Shown here: one piece after another, positions 18,014 through 25,102 of the stretch | Numbering within the stretch: position 1 is the stretch's first letter | Layout: each line of letters starts with the position of its first letter | The notes under the pieces: model-generated | What the model saw: only the letters and a program-made list of their open reading frames with translations | What the model was told of the DNA's origin: nothing | Database searches by the model: none | Program-made: the position numbers and the translations under genes | Origin: Intrasporangium calvum | GTDB taxonomy: Bacteria > Actinomycetota > Actinomycetes > Actinomycetales > Dermatophilaceae | Length of the DNA stretch: 42,521 nucleotides | Assembly: GCF_028446585.1 (NCBI RefSeq) | Contig: NZ_JAPFQL010000014.1 | Span: 1 to 42,521, forward strand | Direction of reading: 5' to 3'

Positions 18014-18019
18014 TACGCT
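18014..18019 (+). promoter_or_regulatory. Candidate -10 box for leaderless nfo transcript
   Basis: TACGCT (TANNNT) ends 7 nt before the ATG at 18027; no Shine-Dalgarno sequence is present. Confidence 0.45.
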
Positions 18020-18026
18020 GACCCTC

Positions 18027-18824
18027 ATGTCCCTTCACATCGGTGGCCATGTCGACCAGGAGGATCCGGTCTCCGAGGCCCAGGTCCGCGGGGCCACGCT
18101 CTCGCAGTTCTTCCTCGGTGACCCGCAGAGCTACAAGGGCCCCGTGATCCGCTATCCCGGGGGTGCGGAGGCGCTCCGCTCCGCGGCCCAGGAAGCGGGC
18201 ATCGACCTCTACGTGCACGCTCCGTACCCGATCAACGTCGCGAGCCTGAACAACCGGATCCGGATCCCCGGCCGCAAGCTGCTCCAGCAGCACCTGCTCG
18301 CCGCCGCGGAGATCGGGGCCAAGGGAGTCATCGTCCACGGCGGCCACCTCGGCGTGGACGAGGACGCGGCCAAGGGGTTCGACAACTGGCGCAAGTGCAT
18401 CGACGGGCTCGAGCTGCCGGTGCCGCTCCTCATCGAGAACACCGCCGGGGGTGACAACGCCATGGCCCGGCGGCTCGAGGCCATCGCCCGGCTGTGGGAT
18501 GCCATCGGCACCGCGAGCGGTGCGGACTCCGTCGGCTTCTGCCTCGACACGTGCCACGCCCATGCCGGTGGCAACGACCTCGGCAGCGTCGTCGACCAGG
18601 TGCGTGCCATCACCGGACGGATCGACCTGGTCCACGCCAACGACTCCCGTGACGCCTTCGACAGCGGCGCCGACCGGCACACCAACTTCGGCGCCGGTCA
18701 GATCGACGGCACGGCTCTCGCCGACGTCATCCGTGCGGCCGGGGCTCCCGTGGTCTGCGAGACTCCCGGCGGCCGCGAGGGCCAGACGGCCGACATCGAG
18801 TGGCTCCGCGCCCGCCTCGCCTGA
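18027..18824 (+). CDS. nfo: Endonuclease IV (AP endonuclease, TIM-barrel)
   Basis: 265 residues. The zinc-ligand motifs of endonuclease IV are in order: VHAPYPINVAS (about 63-73), IVHGGHLG (about 103-110), LIENTAGG (about 135-142), CLDTCHAHAGG (about 173-183), HANDSRDAFDSGADRHTNFG (about 197-216) and CETPGG near the end. The enzyme cuts DNA 5' of abasic sites in base-excision repair. The protein is slightly shorter than E. coli Nfo, as usual in actinobacteria. It is read alone, divergent from the opp operon. Confidence 0.9.
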   Translation: MSLHIGGHVDQEDPVSEAQVRGATLSQFFLGDPQSYKGPVIRYPGGAEALRSAAQEAGIDLYVHAPYPINVASLNNRIRIPGRKLLQQHLLAAAEIGAKGVIVHGGHLGVDEDAAKGFDNWRKCIDGLELPVPLLIENTAGGDNAMARRLEAIARLWDAIGTASGADSVGFCLDTCHAHAGGNDLGSVVDQVRAITGRIDLVHANDSRDAFDSGADRHTNFGAGQIDGTALADVIRAAGAPVVCETPGGREGQTADIEWLRARLA

Positions 18825-18827
18825 AGA

Positions 18828-18941
18828 TCAGTCGGTGGTCCGGCGGTTGAAGGCCCGGATCGACAGTGGCGCGAGCACCGCCGTGAGCACGACGGACCAG
18901 ATCACGGTCGCCAGGATCGGGTGGTGCAGCGGCAGCTTCGA
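18828..18941 (-). pseudogene. C-terminal remnant of an ABC-2 type permease
   Basis: A minus-strand reading frame of 37 codons ends at 18828. Its product has a hydrophobic helix (HPILATVIWSVVLTAVLAPL) followed by SIRAFNRR, which resembles the last membrane helix and basic tail of drug-type ABC-2 permeases. The frame upstream of LPLHHP does not continue as a permease and there is no start or ATPase partner. Remaining sequence up to 19048 shows no gene. The identity rests on resemblance of one helix and is tentative. Confidence 0.4.
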
Positions 18942-19048
18942 GTCAGGCGGCACCGCTCGACGACATGGAGAATGGTGGGACCCCCTCCGCCCCGCGCCCC
19001 TCCCGCCCGACGCAACCCGTGGGTAACCTGACGCGCACGCGGAAGCGA

Positions 19049-19064
19049 GCCCAGCGGCATACGG
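19049..19064 (-). repeat. 16-bp dispersed repeat, copy 4 (exact)
   Basis: GCCCAGCGGCATACGG on the plus strand, 25 bp upstream of the flavin dehydrogenase start. Confidence 0.9.
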
Positions 19065-19089
19065 CCCGGGTTCGAGGAGAGGTGGACGG

Positions 19090-20736
19090 ATGGAGACCGA
19101 CGTCGTCGTCGTGGGAGCCGGGCTCGCGGGCCTCGCCGCGGCCGCCGAGCTGGTGGATGCGGGCAAGCGCGTCGTGCTCGTCGACCAGGAGGGCGAGCAG
19201 AGCCTCGGCGGCCAGGCGTTCTGGTCGTTCGGCGGGCTCTTCCTCGTCGACTCGCCGGAGCAGCGTCGGATGGGGATCAAGGACAGCCTCGAGCTCGCCA
19301 CGCAGGACTGGATGGGCAGCGCGCAGTTCGACCGCGATGAGGACCTGTGGCCGCGCCGCTGGGCGGAGGCCTACCTCGACTTCGCCGCGGGTGAGAAGCG
19401 GTCGTGGCTGCGCCAGCAGGGGCATCGCCTCTTCCCCGTGGTGGGCTGGGCGGAGCGCGGCGACGGGCGCGCGGACGGGCACGGCAACTCGGTGCCGCGC
19501 TTCCACATCACGTGGGGCACCGGTCCGAGCCTCGTCGAGCCCTTCGAGCGGCGGGTCCGCGACGGGGTGGCCAAGGGACTGATGACCTTCGCCTTCCGCC
19601 ACCGAGTGGACGAGCTCGTCGTCACAGCGGGCACGGTGACGGGCGTGCGCGGCCGCGTGCTCGCTCCCGACGACGCGCCGCGCGGCCGGGCGACGAACCG
19701 CGACGAGACCGGTGACTTCGAGATCACCGCGCAGGCCGTCATCGTCACGAGCGGGGGGATCGGCGGCAACCACGACCTCGTCCGGCGCGCCTGGCCCGAG
19801 CGGCTCGGCCCGCCCCCTGCTCGAATGGTGGCCGGCGTCCCGGCGCATGTGGACGGGCGGATGCTCGGGATCACCGAGGCCGCCGGCGGACAGGTCATCA
19901 ACCCGGACCGGATGTGGCACTACACCGAGGGTCTGCGCAACTGGGACCCGATCTGGGAGAACCATGGCATCCGGATCCTCCCCGGCCCGTCGTCACTGTG
20001 GCTCGACGCGCGCGGACGACGGCTGCCGGCACCGCTGTTCCCCGGCTTCGACACGCTCGGGACGCTGAAGCACCTCAGGTCGACCGGCTACGACCACTCG
20101 TGGTTCGTGCTGACCCAGAAGATCATCGAGAAGGAGTTCGCGCTCTCCGGCTCGGAGCAGAACCCGGACCTGACCGGCAAGGACGTCAAGCAGGTGCTCG
20201 GCCGGGTCAAGAAGGGCGCCCCGGGGCCCATCGAGGCGTTCAAGCGGCACGGCGAGGACTTCGTCGTGGCAGGGACGCTCGAGGAGCTGGTGCCGCGGAT
20301 GAACGCCCTCGTCGGCGACGACCTCATTGACCTCGGCTCCCTGCGGCGCACGATCGTGGCCCGCGACAACGAGCTGGGCAATTCCTTCAGCAAGGACGCG
20401 CAGGTCACGGCCATCCGCGGGGCACGCAACTACCGCGGCGACAAGCTGATCCGCGTCGCCCCACCGCATCGCCTCCTCGACCCCAAGGCCGGACCGCTCA
20501 TCGCGGTGCGCCTCAACATCCTGACCCGCAAGACCCTCGGCGGTCTCGAGACGGACCTGTCGGCGCGGGTGCTGCGGGCGAGCGGCGAGCCGTTGCCGGG
20601 TGTCTTCGCGGCGGGCGAGGTGGCTGGCTTCGGGGGCGGCGGGATGCACGGCTACAACTCCCTGGAGGGGACCTTCCTCGGCGGCTGCCTCTTCAGTGGG
20701 CGGACCGCGGGTCGCGCCGCGGCGGCCGCCCTCTAG
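19090..20736 (+). CDS. FAD-binding dehydrogenase (fumarate reductase/KstD-like flavoprotein)
   Basis: 548 residues. An N-terminal dinucleotide fold VVVVGAGLAGLAAAAEL (5-21) ends in the acidic VLVDQE, and the C-terminal GGGGMHGYNSLEGTFLGGCL closes the FAD site, as in the fumarate reductase/3-ketosteroid dehydrogenase superfamily. The internal region (WAERGDG, GGIGGNHDLV, TLKHLRSTGYDHSW) matches the actinobacterial subgroup usually called simply FAD-binding dehydrogenase. The substrate is unknown. GAGGAGAGG upstream supports the ATG at 19090. No redox partner gene is adjacent. Confidence 0.82.
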   Translation: METDVVVVGAGLAGLAAAAELVDAGKRVVLVDQEGEQSLGGQAFWSFGGLFLVDSPEQRRMGIKDSLELATQDWMGSAQFDRDEDLWPRRWAEAYLDFAAGEKRSWLRQQGHRLFPVVGWAERGDGRADGHGNSVPRFHITWGTGPSLVEPFERRVRDGVAKGLMTFAFRHRVDELVVTAGTVTGVRGRVLAPDDAPRGRATNRDETGDFEITAQAVIVTSGGIGGNHDLVRRAWPERLGPPPARMVAGVPAHVDGRMLGITEAAGGQVINPDRMWHYTEGLRNWDPIWENHGIRILPGPSSLWLDARGRRLPAPLFPGFDTLGTLKHLRSTGYDHSWFVLTQKIIEKEFALSGSEQNPDLTGKDVKQVLGRVKKGAPGPIEAFKRHGEDFVVAGTLEELVPRMNALVGDDLIDLGSLRRTIVARDNELGNSFSKDAQVTAIRGARNYRGDKLIRVAPPHRLLDPKAGPLIAVRLNILTRKTLGGLETDLSARVLRASGEPLPGVFAAGEVAGFGGGGMHGYNSLEGTFLGGCLFSGRTAGRAAAAAL

Positions 20737-20847
20737 GACTCCGCACTCGTGGCAGAAGTGGCCGCCGGCTCTTCCAGTGCGCGGTTCAGACTGCACCTCT
20801 GCTTGAAACCGGCACAACAGCAACAAGTGCGCACTCCTCGGGAGCCA

Positions 20848-20863
20848 GCCCAGCGGCATACGG
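20848..20863 (-). repeat. 16-bp dispersed repeat, copy 5 (exact)
   Basis: GCCCAGCGGCATACGG on the plus strand, ending 7 bp before the alpha-galactosidase start. Confidence 0.9.
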
Positions 20864-20864
20864 T
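20859..20864 (+). promoter_or_regulatory. Candidate -10 box made by the repeat, alpha-galactosidase
   Basis: TACGGT consists of the last five bases of repeat copy 5 plus a T, and lies 6 nt before the ATG at 20871. It fits TANNNT and a leaderless mRNA. Confidence 0.4.
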
Positions 20865-20870
20865 CTAGCC

Positions 20871-23030
20871 ATGGCTGAGCTTCGTCTGGACCGTCGCCAC
20901 GAGCACCTCCGCGCCGGCGGCACGAGCGTCGTCGTCGAAGTGGGACCCGACACCGTCCCGCGGGTGCTGCACTGGGGCGCGGATCTCGGCGACCTCGATG
21001 ACGCGGCCCTGGCGGCACTCGGGGACGCGGTGCGACCGACGACGGGCGACTCGGTGGTCACCCACCAGACCTCGGTCCCACTCGTCCCCCAGCACGGCAC
21101 CGGGTGGCTCGGCCGTCCCGGGATCACCGGCAACCGGGTCGTCGACGGACGGCCCGGCCCCGGCTGGTCTCCCCTGTTCACCTCGGTGCAGCATGCGCGC
21201 GCCGACTCGGAGACGGTCTGCCGCCTGGTCAGCGAGGGCACCGACCCGGTCAACGAGCTCGTGCTCACCACCGAGCTCGAGGTGCACCCGAGCGGCCTCG
21301 TCCGGGCGCGGGCCGCGTTGCGCAACGACGGCGCCACCCCCTATGCCCTGGGCCTGCTCGAGTGTGCCCTGCCCGTGCCGGCCGTCGCGGACGAGCTGCT
21401 CCACCTCACCGGTCACCACACCCGCGAGCGGATCCCGCAGCGCCAGCCCTTCACGGTCGGCCAGCTCGTCCGGGAGGCGCGGAGCGGCCGGCCCGGGCAC
21501 GATGCCACGACCGTCATCGCGGCTGGGGTGCCGGGATTCGGCTGGCGGTCCGGGCGGGTCTGGTCCGTTCACGTTGCCTGGAACGGCAACCAGGTCAGCG
21601 TCGCCGAGCGGACCGACGGCGGCTGGCGGCTGCTGCGTGGCAGCGAGCTGCTCCTGCCCGGAGAGGTCGTCCTCGCGCCCGGCGAGACCTACACCGCTCC
21701 GTGGCTCGTCGCCTCGTGGGGGGACGGGCTCGACGAGCTGGCCGGCCGCCACCATGACTTCCTCCGGGCGCGGCCCCAGCACCCGACGCGCCCCCGGCCG
21801 GTCCTGCTCAACACGTGGGAGGCCGTCTACTTCGACCACGACCTCGACCGGCTGACCGCCCTCGCGGAGGCCGGGGCGGAGGTCGGCGTCGACCGGTTCG
21901 TCCTCGACGACGGCTGGTTCCGGGGGCGGCGCAACGACCGGGCCGGGCTCGGGGACTGGTTCGTCGACGAGGCGGTCTGGCCGGACGGGTTGCGTCCCCT
22001 CGTCGACCGGGTCCATGCCCTCGGCATGGAGTTCGGGCTGTGGTTCGAGCCGGAGATGGTCAACCTCGACTCCGACCTGGCGCGTGCCCACCCCGACTGG
22101 TTGCTCGGCGTCGGTCGTGGCGCGGGGCCGGAGTCCCGCTACCAGCACGTGCTCGACCTGTCGAAGGACGAGGTCGTCACCTATGTCACCGAGCGGATGT
22201 CCCAGCTCATCGGCGAGCTCGACATCGCCTACATCAAGTGGGACCACAACCGCGCCCTCGTGGACGCCGGCTCCCAGCCCACGGGGATCGCCGTCGGCCA
22301 CGCGAACGCGCACGCCGTCCAGGCCGTCATGGCCGAGCTCAAGCAACGCCACCCCGGCCTCGAGATCGAGTCCTGCTGCGGTGGCGGCGGTCGCATCGAC
22401 CTCGGCATCATCGAGTTCGCCGACCGGGTCTGGGCGTCCGACTGCATCGACGCCCACGACCGCCTCGACATCCAGCGCGGCACGAACCTCCTCCTCCCGC
22501 CGGAGCTCGTCGGCACCCACATCGGGTCACCCCGAGCGCACACGACCGGGCGGGTGCAGCCCCTGTCGCTCCGCGGCGGGGTCGCGCTGTGGGGCCACCT
22601 CGGGATCGAGTGGGACCTCACCCGCGCGAGCGCCGAGGACCGCGCCGAAGTGGCCGAGTGGGTCGCCCTCCACAAGGCGCTCCGTCCGCTGCTCCACACG
22701 GGTCGTCTCGTCCACGCCGACCTGTCGGGCGACGCCTTCCGGCTGGAGGGCGTGGTGGCCGACGACGGCTCGCGCGGCGTCTACGGGCTGGCCGCCTACG
22801 ACCGCCCCCTCACGTCCTCCTACGGCCGTATGCCGCTGGGCGGGCTCCGCGACGACGTGACCTACCGCGTCACCCTCCTTCCCCCCGGCGGCCGGGCATC
22901 CGTCGGCCGCCGGCCGGTGTGGCTGGATTCGCCGGTCGCGCTCCCCGGCCGGGTGCTCCGTGAGGTCGGGCTGGAGGTCCCGATGCTCCTGCCGGACGGC
23001 TACCTCCTCATCGACGCGACGGCCACCTGA
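20871..23030 (+). CDS. Alpha-galactosidase, glycoside hydrolase family 36
   Basis: 719 residues with the GH36 layout: N-terminal beta-sandwich (to about 300), TIM barrel, C-terminal beta domain. The catalytic nucleophile is Asp458 in YIKWDHNR and the acid/base is Asp524 in WASDCIDAHDR; DDGWF and GLWFEPEMVN are barrel motifs of the family, and ESCCGGGGRID is the substrate loop. It hydrolyses alpha-1,6-galactosides such as melibiose or raffinose. No signal peptide, so it acts in the cytoplasm. No sugar transporter is adjacent. The C-terminal domain contains a copy of the 16-bp repeat, read as GRMPLG. Confidence 0.93.
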   Translation: MAELRLDRRHEHLRAGGTSVVVEVGPDTVPRVLHWGADLGDLDDAALAALGDAVRPTTGDSVVTHQTSVPLVPQHGTGWLGRPGITGNRVVDGRPGPGWSPLFTSVQHARADSETVCRLVSEGTDPVNELVLTTELEVHPSGLVRARAALRNDGATPYALGLLECALPVPAVADELLHLTGHHTRERIPQRQPFTVGQLVREARSGRPGHDATTVIAAGVPGFGWRSGRVWSVHVAWNGNQVSVAERTDGGWRLLRGSELLLPGEVVLAPGETYTAPWLVASWGDGLDELAGRHHDFLRARPQHPTRPRPVLLNTWEAVYFDHDLDRLTALAEAGAEVGVDRFVLDDGWFRGRRNDRAGLGDWFVDEAVWPDGLRPLVDRVHALGMEFGLWFEPEMVNLDSDLARAHPDWLLGVGRGAGPESRYQHVLDLSKDEVVTYVTERMSQLIGELDIAYIKWDHNRALVDAGSQPTGIAVGHANAHAVQAVMAELKQRHPGLEIESCCGGGGRIDLGIIEFADRVWASDCIDAHDRLDIQRGTNLLLPPELVGTHIGSPRAHTTGRVQPLSLRGGVALWGHLGIEWDLTRASAEDRAEVAEWVALHKALRPLLHTGRLVHADLSGDAFRLEGVVADDGSRGVYGLAAYDRPLTSSYGRMPLGGLRDDVTYRVTLLPPGGRASVGRRPVWLDSPVALPGRVLREVGLEVPMLLPDGYLLIDATAT
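22826..22841 (+). repeat. 16-bp dispersed repeat, copy 6 (exact, inside gene)
   Basis: CCGTATGCCGCTGGGC within the C-terminal domain of the alpha-galactosidase, encoding part of YGRMPLGG. Confidence 0.9.
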
Positions 23031-23041
23031 CGACGTCAGGT
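23025..23041 (+). terminator. Small hairpin over the alpha-galactosidase stop codon
   Basis: ACCTGACG A CGTCAGGT is a perfect inverted repeat including the TGA stop. The stem is short, so termination is uncertain. Confidence 0.3.
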
Positions 23042-23126
23042 CGGCACGATCGAACGCGCGAGGTGCGACAGCGGGAACGCTGATCGGCGCATCGGGGCTT
23101 GGTCATGTTCCCCTGTTCAAAGGCTC

Positions 23127-23534
23127 TCAGGATGCAACGTGCGAATGTCGTGACCGTGAGTGCCGCACCGTCGCCGCCGCGACAGCGAACACGACACTGC
23201 CAGCGGCCACTACGAACACGGTGAAGATTGTCTCCAGCACCCTGAAGGCGGTCGGCTCGACTCCCCAGTTGCCAATGAGCGAAGCGGCTGACATCACGAC
23301 TGCGACAATGGCGAGTGCCGCGGATGCCAGCGCCGGCCTGGCACTGTCGAAACGGACGAAGTACGCCATGGGAATGAAGAGCACGGCGATGAGGCCTGCG
23401 CTGATCGCCACGGATTCCCATCCATAGCCGTTCCCAGGGGGGCCTTCGATGACAAGAACCACGACCCATACGGCACCGGCAATCAGCGCCAAGATCGAGG
23501 CACGGCCCCGCCAAGCTGGTTCCATCGATGTCAT
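23127..23534 (-). CDS. Small four-helix membrane protein, unknown function
   Basis: 135 residues with four hydrophobic helices (around 12-30, 41-60, 69-88, 101-120) and a basic, His/Arg-rich tail. I do not recognise a family. The stretch 23.05-23.65 kb is visibly less GC-rich than its neighbours and uses more A/T-ending codons, so it may be a recent acquisition. It lies alone, transcribed against both flanking genes. The start at 23534 is uncertain: an ATG three codons further in is equally good and no strong ribosome site is seen. Confidence 0.55.
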   Translation of the reverse strand: MTSMEPAWRGRASILALIAGAVWVVVLVIEGPPGNGYGWESVAISAGLIAVLFIPMAYFVRFDSARPALASAALAIVAVVMSAASLIGNWGVEPTAFRVLETIFTVFVVAAGSVVFAVAAATVRHSRSRHSHVAS

Positions 23535-23697
23535 GGCACCACGGTCGATCGCCGATGCTCCACTGGCTAGGGCCCAAGGTCCTGACCCGCGACCGTCTGC
23601 TCCGTGCGCCGAGCGCTCCGCAGTGACCGCTCATCGGTATGAGCCCCTCCGGTGCACGCCGGCCTGAGCGGCTGGGCGGTCAGCCACATACGGCACC

Positions 23698-24804
23698 ATG
23701 GTTGGGGTGACGGAGGATCCGCGCTCCTGGGTGCTGCACGTCGACCTCGACCAGTTCATCGCTGCCGTCGAGGTGCTGCGCCGGCCTGAGCTGGCGGGCA
23801 AGCCGGTCATCGTCGGTGGACGCGGCGACCCGACCGAGCGGGCGGTTGTGTCGACGGCGTCGTACGAGGCCAGGGAGTTCGGCGTGGGGTCTGGCATGCC
23901 GCTGCGGCTCGCGGCCCGAAAGGCGCCGGACGCCATCATCCTGCCCGTGGACGCGGACGCCTACAACGCCGCCTCGGACCAGGTGATGGCCACGCTGAGG
24001 GCCCTGGAGAGCGAGCACGGACCGGTGGTGCTGGAGGTGCTCGGCTGGGACGAGGCCTTCATCGGGGTGACCACCGCAGACCCCGAGGGCTTCGCCCGGA
24101 GTGCGATGGCCGCGGTGCTGGAGGCAACGCAGCTGCACTCGTCAGTCGGCATCGGCGACAACAAGATCCGCGCCAAGATCGCGACGGGCTTCGGCAAGCC
24201 GAGGGGCGTCTTCCGCCTGACGAAGGACAACTGGCTCGAGGTGATGGGCAACCGGCCCACGATCGACCTCTGGGGTGTCGGCTCGAAGGTCTCCAAGCGG
24301 CTGGCCGGCCTCGGGATCGAGACAGTTCGACAGCTCGCCTACGCGGACGAGGCCGCACTCATCGCAGAGTTCGGGCCGCGGATGGGCGCCTGGTATCGCG
24401 AGCTCGGGCGCGGCCTGGGGTCCGCCGTCGTCGACGACAGCCCGTGGATCGCCCGGGGCCACAGCCGGGAGACGACCTACCAGCACAACCTCACGACGCC
24501 CGAGGAGATCCGGGACGCCATCCGGGTGCTCGCCGAGCAGGCCCATGCCGACACCGCGAAGGAGGGACGTCCCGTCTTCCGGGTGACGCTCAAGGTGCGT
24601 TACGCACCGTTCTTCACGCAGACCAAGGCGAGCAAGCTCAACGCCCCGACCCACGACCGGGACGAGGTCGTCGCCGCTGCGGTGGCGCTGGCCGGCAAGC
24701 TGGACCCGGGTCGCGAGGTGCGCCTCCTCGGTGTGCGGGCGGAGATGGTCATGCCCGACGGAGCAGACCCGGCGGAACGGACCCCGATCCGTGGCCGGCT
24801 CTGA
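23698..24804 (+). CDS. dinB: Y-family DNA polymerase IV
   Basis: 368 residues, a Y-family translesion polymerase. The first metal-ligand motif is HVDLDQFIAAVE (D16, D18; F20 is at the steric-gate region), the second is GWDEAF with Asp118-Glu119, replacing the usual S-[MLV]-DEA. Palm, thumb (GVGSKVSKRLAGLGI helix-hairpin-helix) and little-finger regions follow. The C-terminus ends without an obvious clamp-binding peptide. The subfamily with an altered second motif is common in actinobacteria beside canonical DinB. It copies damaged DNA with low fidelity. A GTG at 23707 is an alternative start. A degenerate version of the 16-bp repeat lies just upstream. Confidence 0.88.
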   Translation: MVGVTEDPRSWVLHVDLDQFIAAVEVLRRPELAGKPVIVGGRGDPTERAVVSTASYEAREFGVGSGMPLRLAARKAPDAIILPVDADAYNAASDQVMATLRALESEHGPVVLEVLGWDEAFIGVTTADPEGFARSAMAAVLEATQLHSSVGIGDNKIRAKIATGFGKPRGVFRLTKDNWLEVMGNRPTIDLWGVGSKVSKRLAGLGIETVRQLAYADEAALIAEFGPRMGAWYRELGRGLGSAVVDDSPWIARGHSRETTYQHNLTTPEEIRDAIRVLAEQAHADTAKEGRPVFRVTLKVRYAPFFTQTKASKLNAPTHDRDEVVAAAVALAGKLDPGREVRLLGVRAEMVMPDGADPAERTPIRGRL

Positions 24805-24807
24805 ACC

Positions 24808-25098
24808 TCAGTGGTCGCGGGGCCGCAGCCCTTCCCAGCGGGCGAGCCGGTCAGCGATCTCGCGCTCCTGCTCGGCGTTGCGGCGGGCCCGGTCCTGCTC
24901 CGCGGCTGCCGTCATCACGCCCCGGTAGACGGCGATGACCGCCACGGCGGTGACCGCGTAGGCCGCGATGGCCAGGGGCACGGCGTTGCTGCCACCGCCG
25001 AAGGCCGACCGGAACAGGTGGAGGAAGACCGCCCCCGCGCCGGCGAGGGCTGCGACGACGAACCACACGATCGTCGTCCTCGTCACGCTGGAATGCAC
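24808..25098 (-). CDS. Small two-helix membrane protein
   Basis: 96 residues from a GTG at 25098: two hydrophobic helices (around 9-30 and 38-60) followed by a charged helical tail rich in Glu/Arg (EQDRARRNAEQEREIADRLA), likely a cytoplasmic coiled coil. It begins 4 nt after the penicillin-acylase-family stop codon and so belongs to that transcript. The function is unknown. An alternative GTG lies four codons downstream. Confidence 0.6.
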   Translation of the reverse strand: MHSSVTRTTIVWFVVAALAGAGAVFLHLFRSAFGGGSNAVPLAIAAYAVTAVAVIAVYRGVMTAAAEQDRARRNAEQEREIADRLARWEGLRPRDH

Positions 25099-25102
25099 GG
25101 CG

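Noticed and set aside
20865-22520. A 551-codon frame antisense to the alpha-galactosidase
   Set aside because: The sense frame carries both GH36 catalytic aspartates; the antisense product has no motif.
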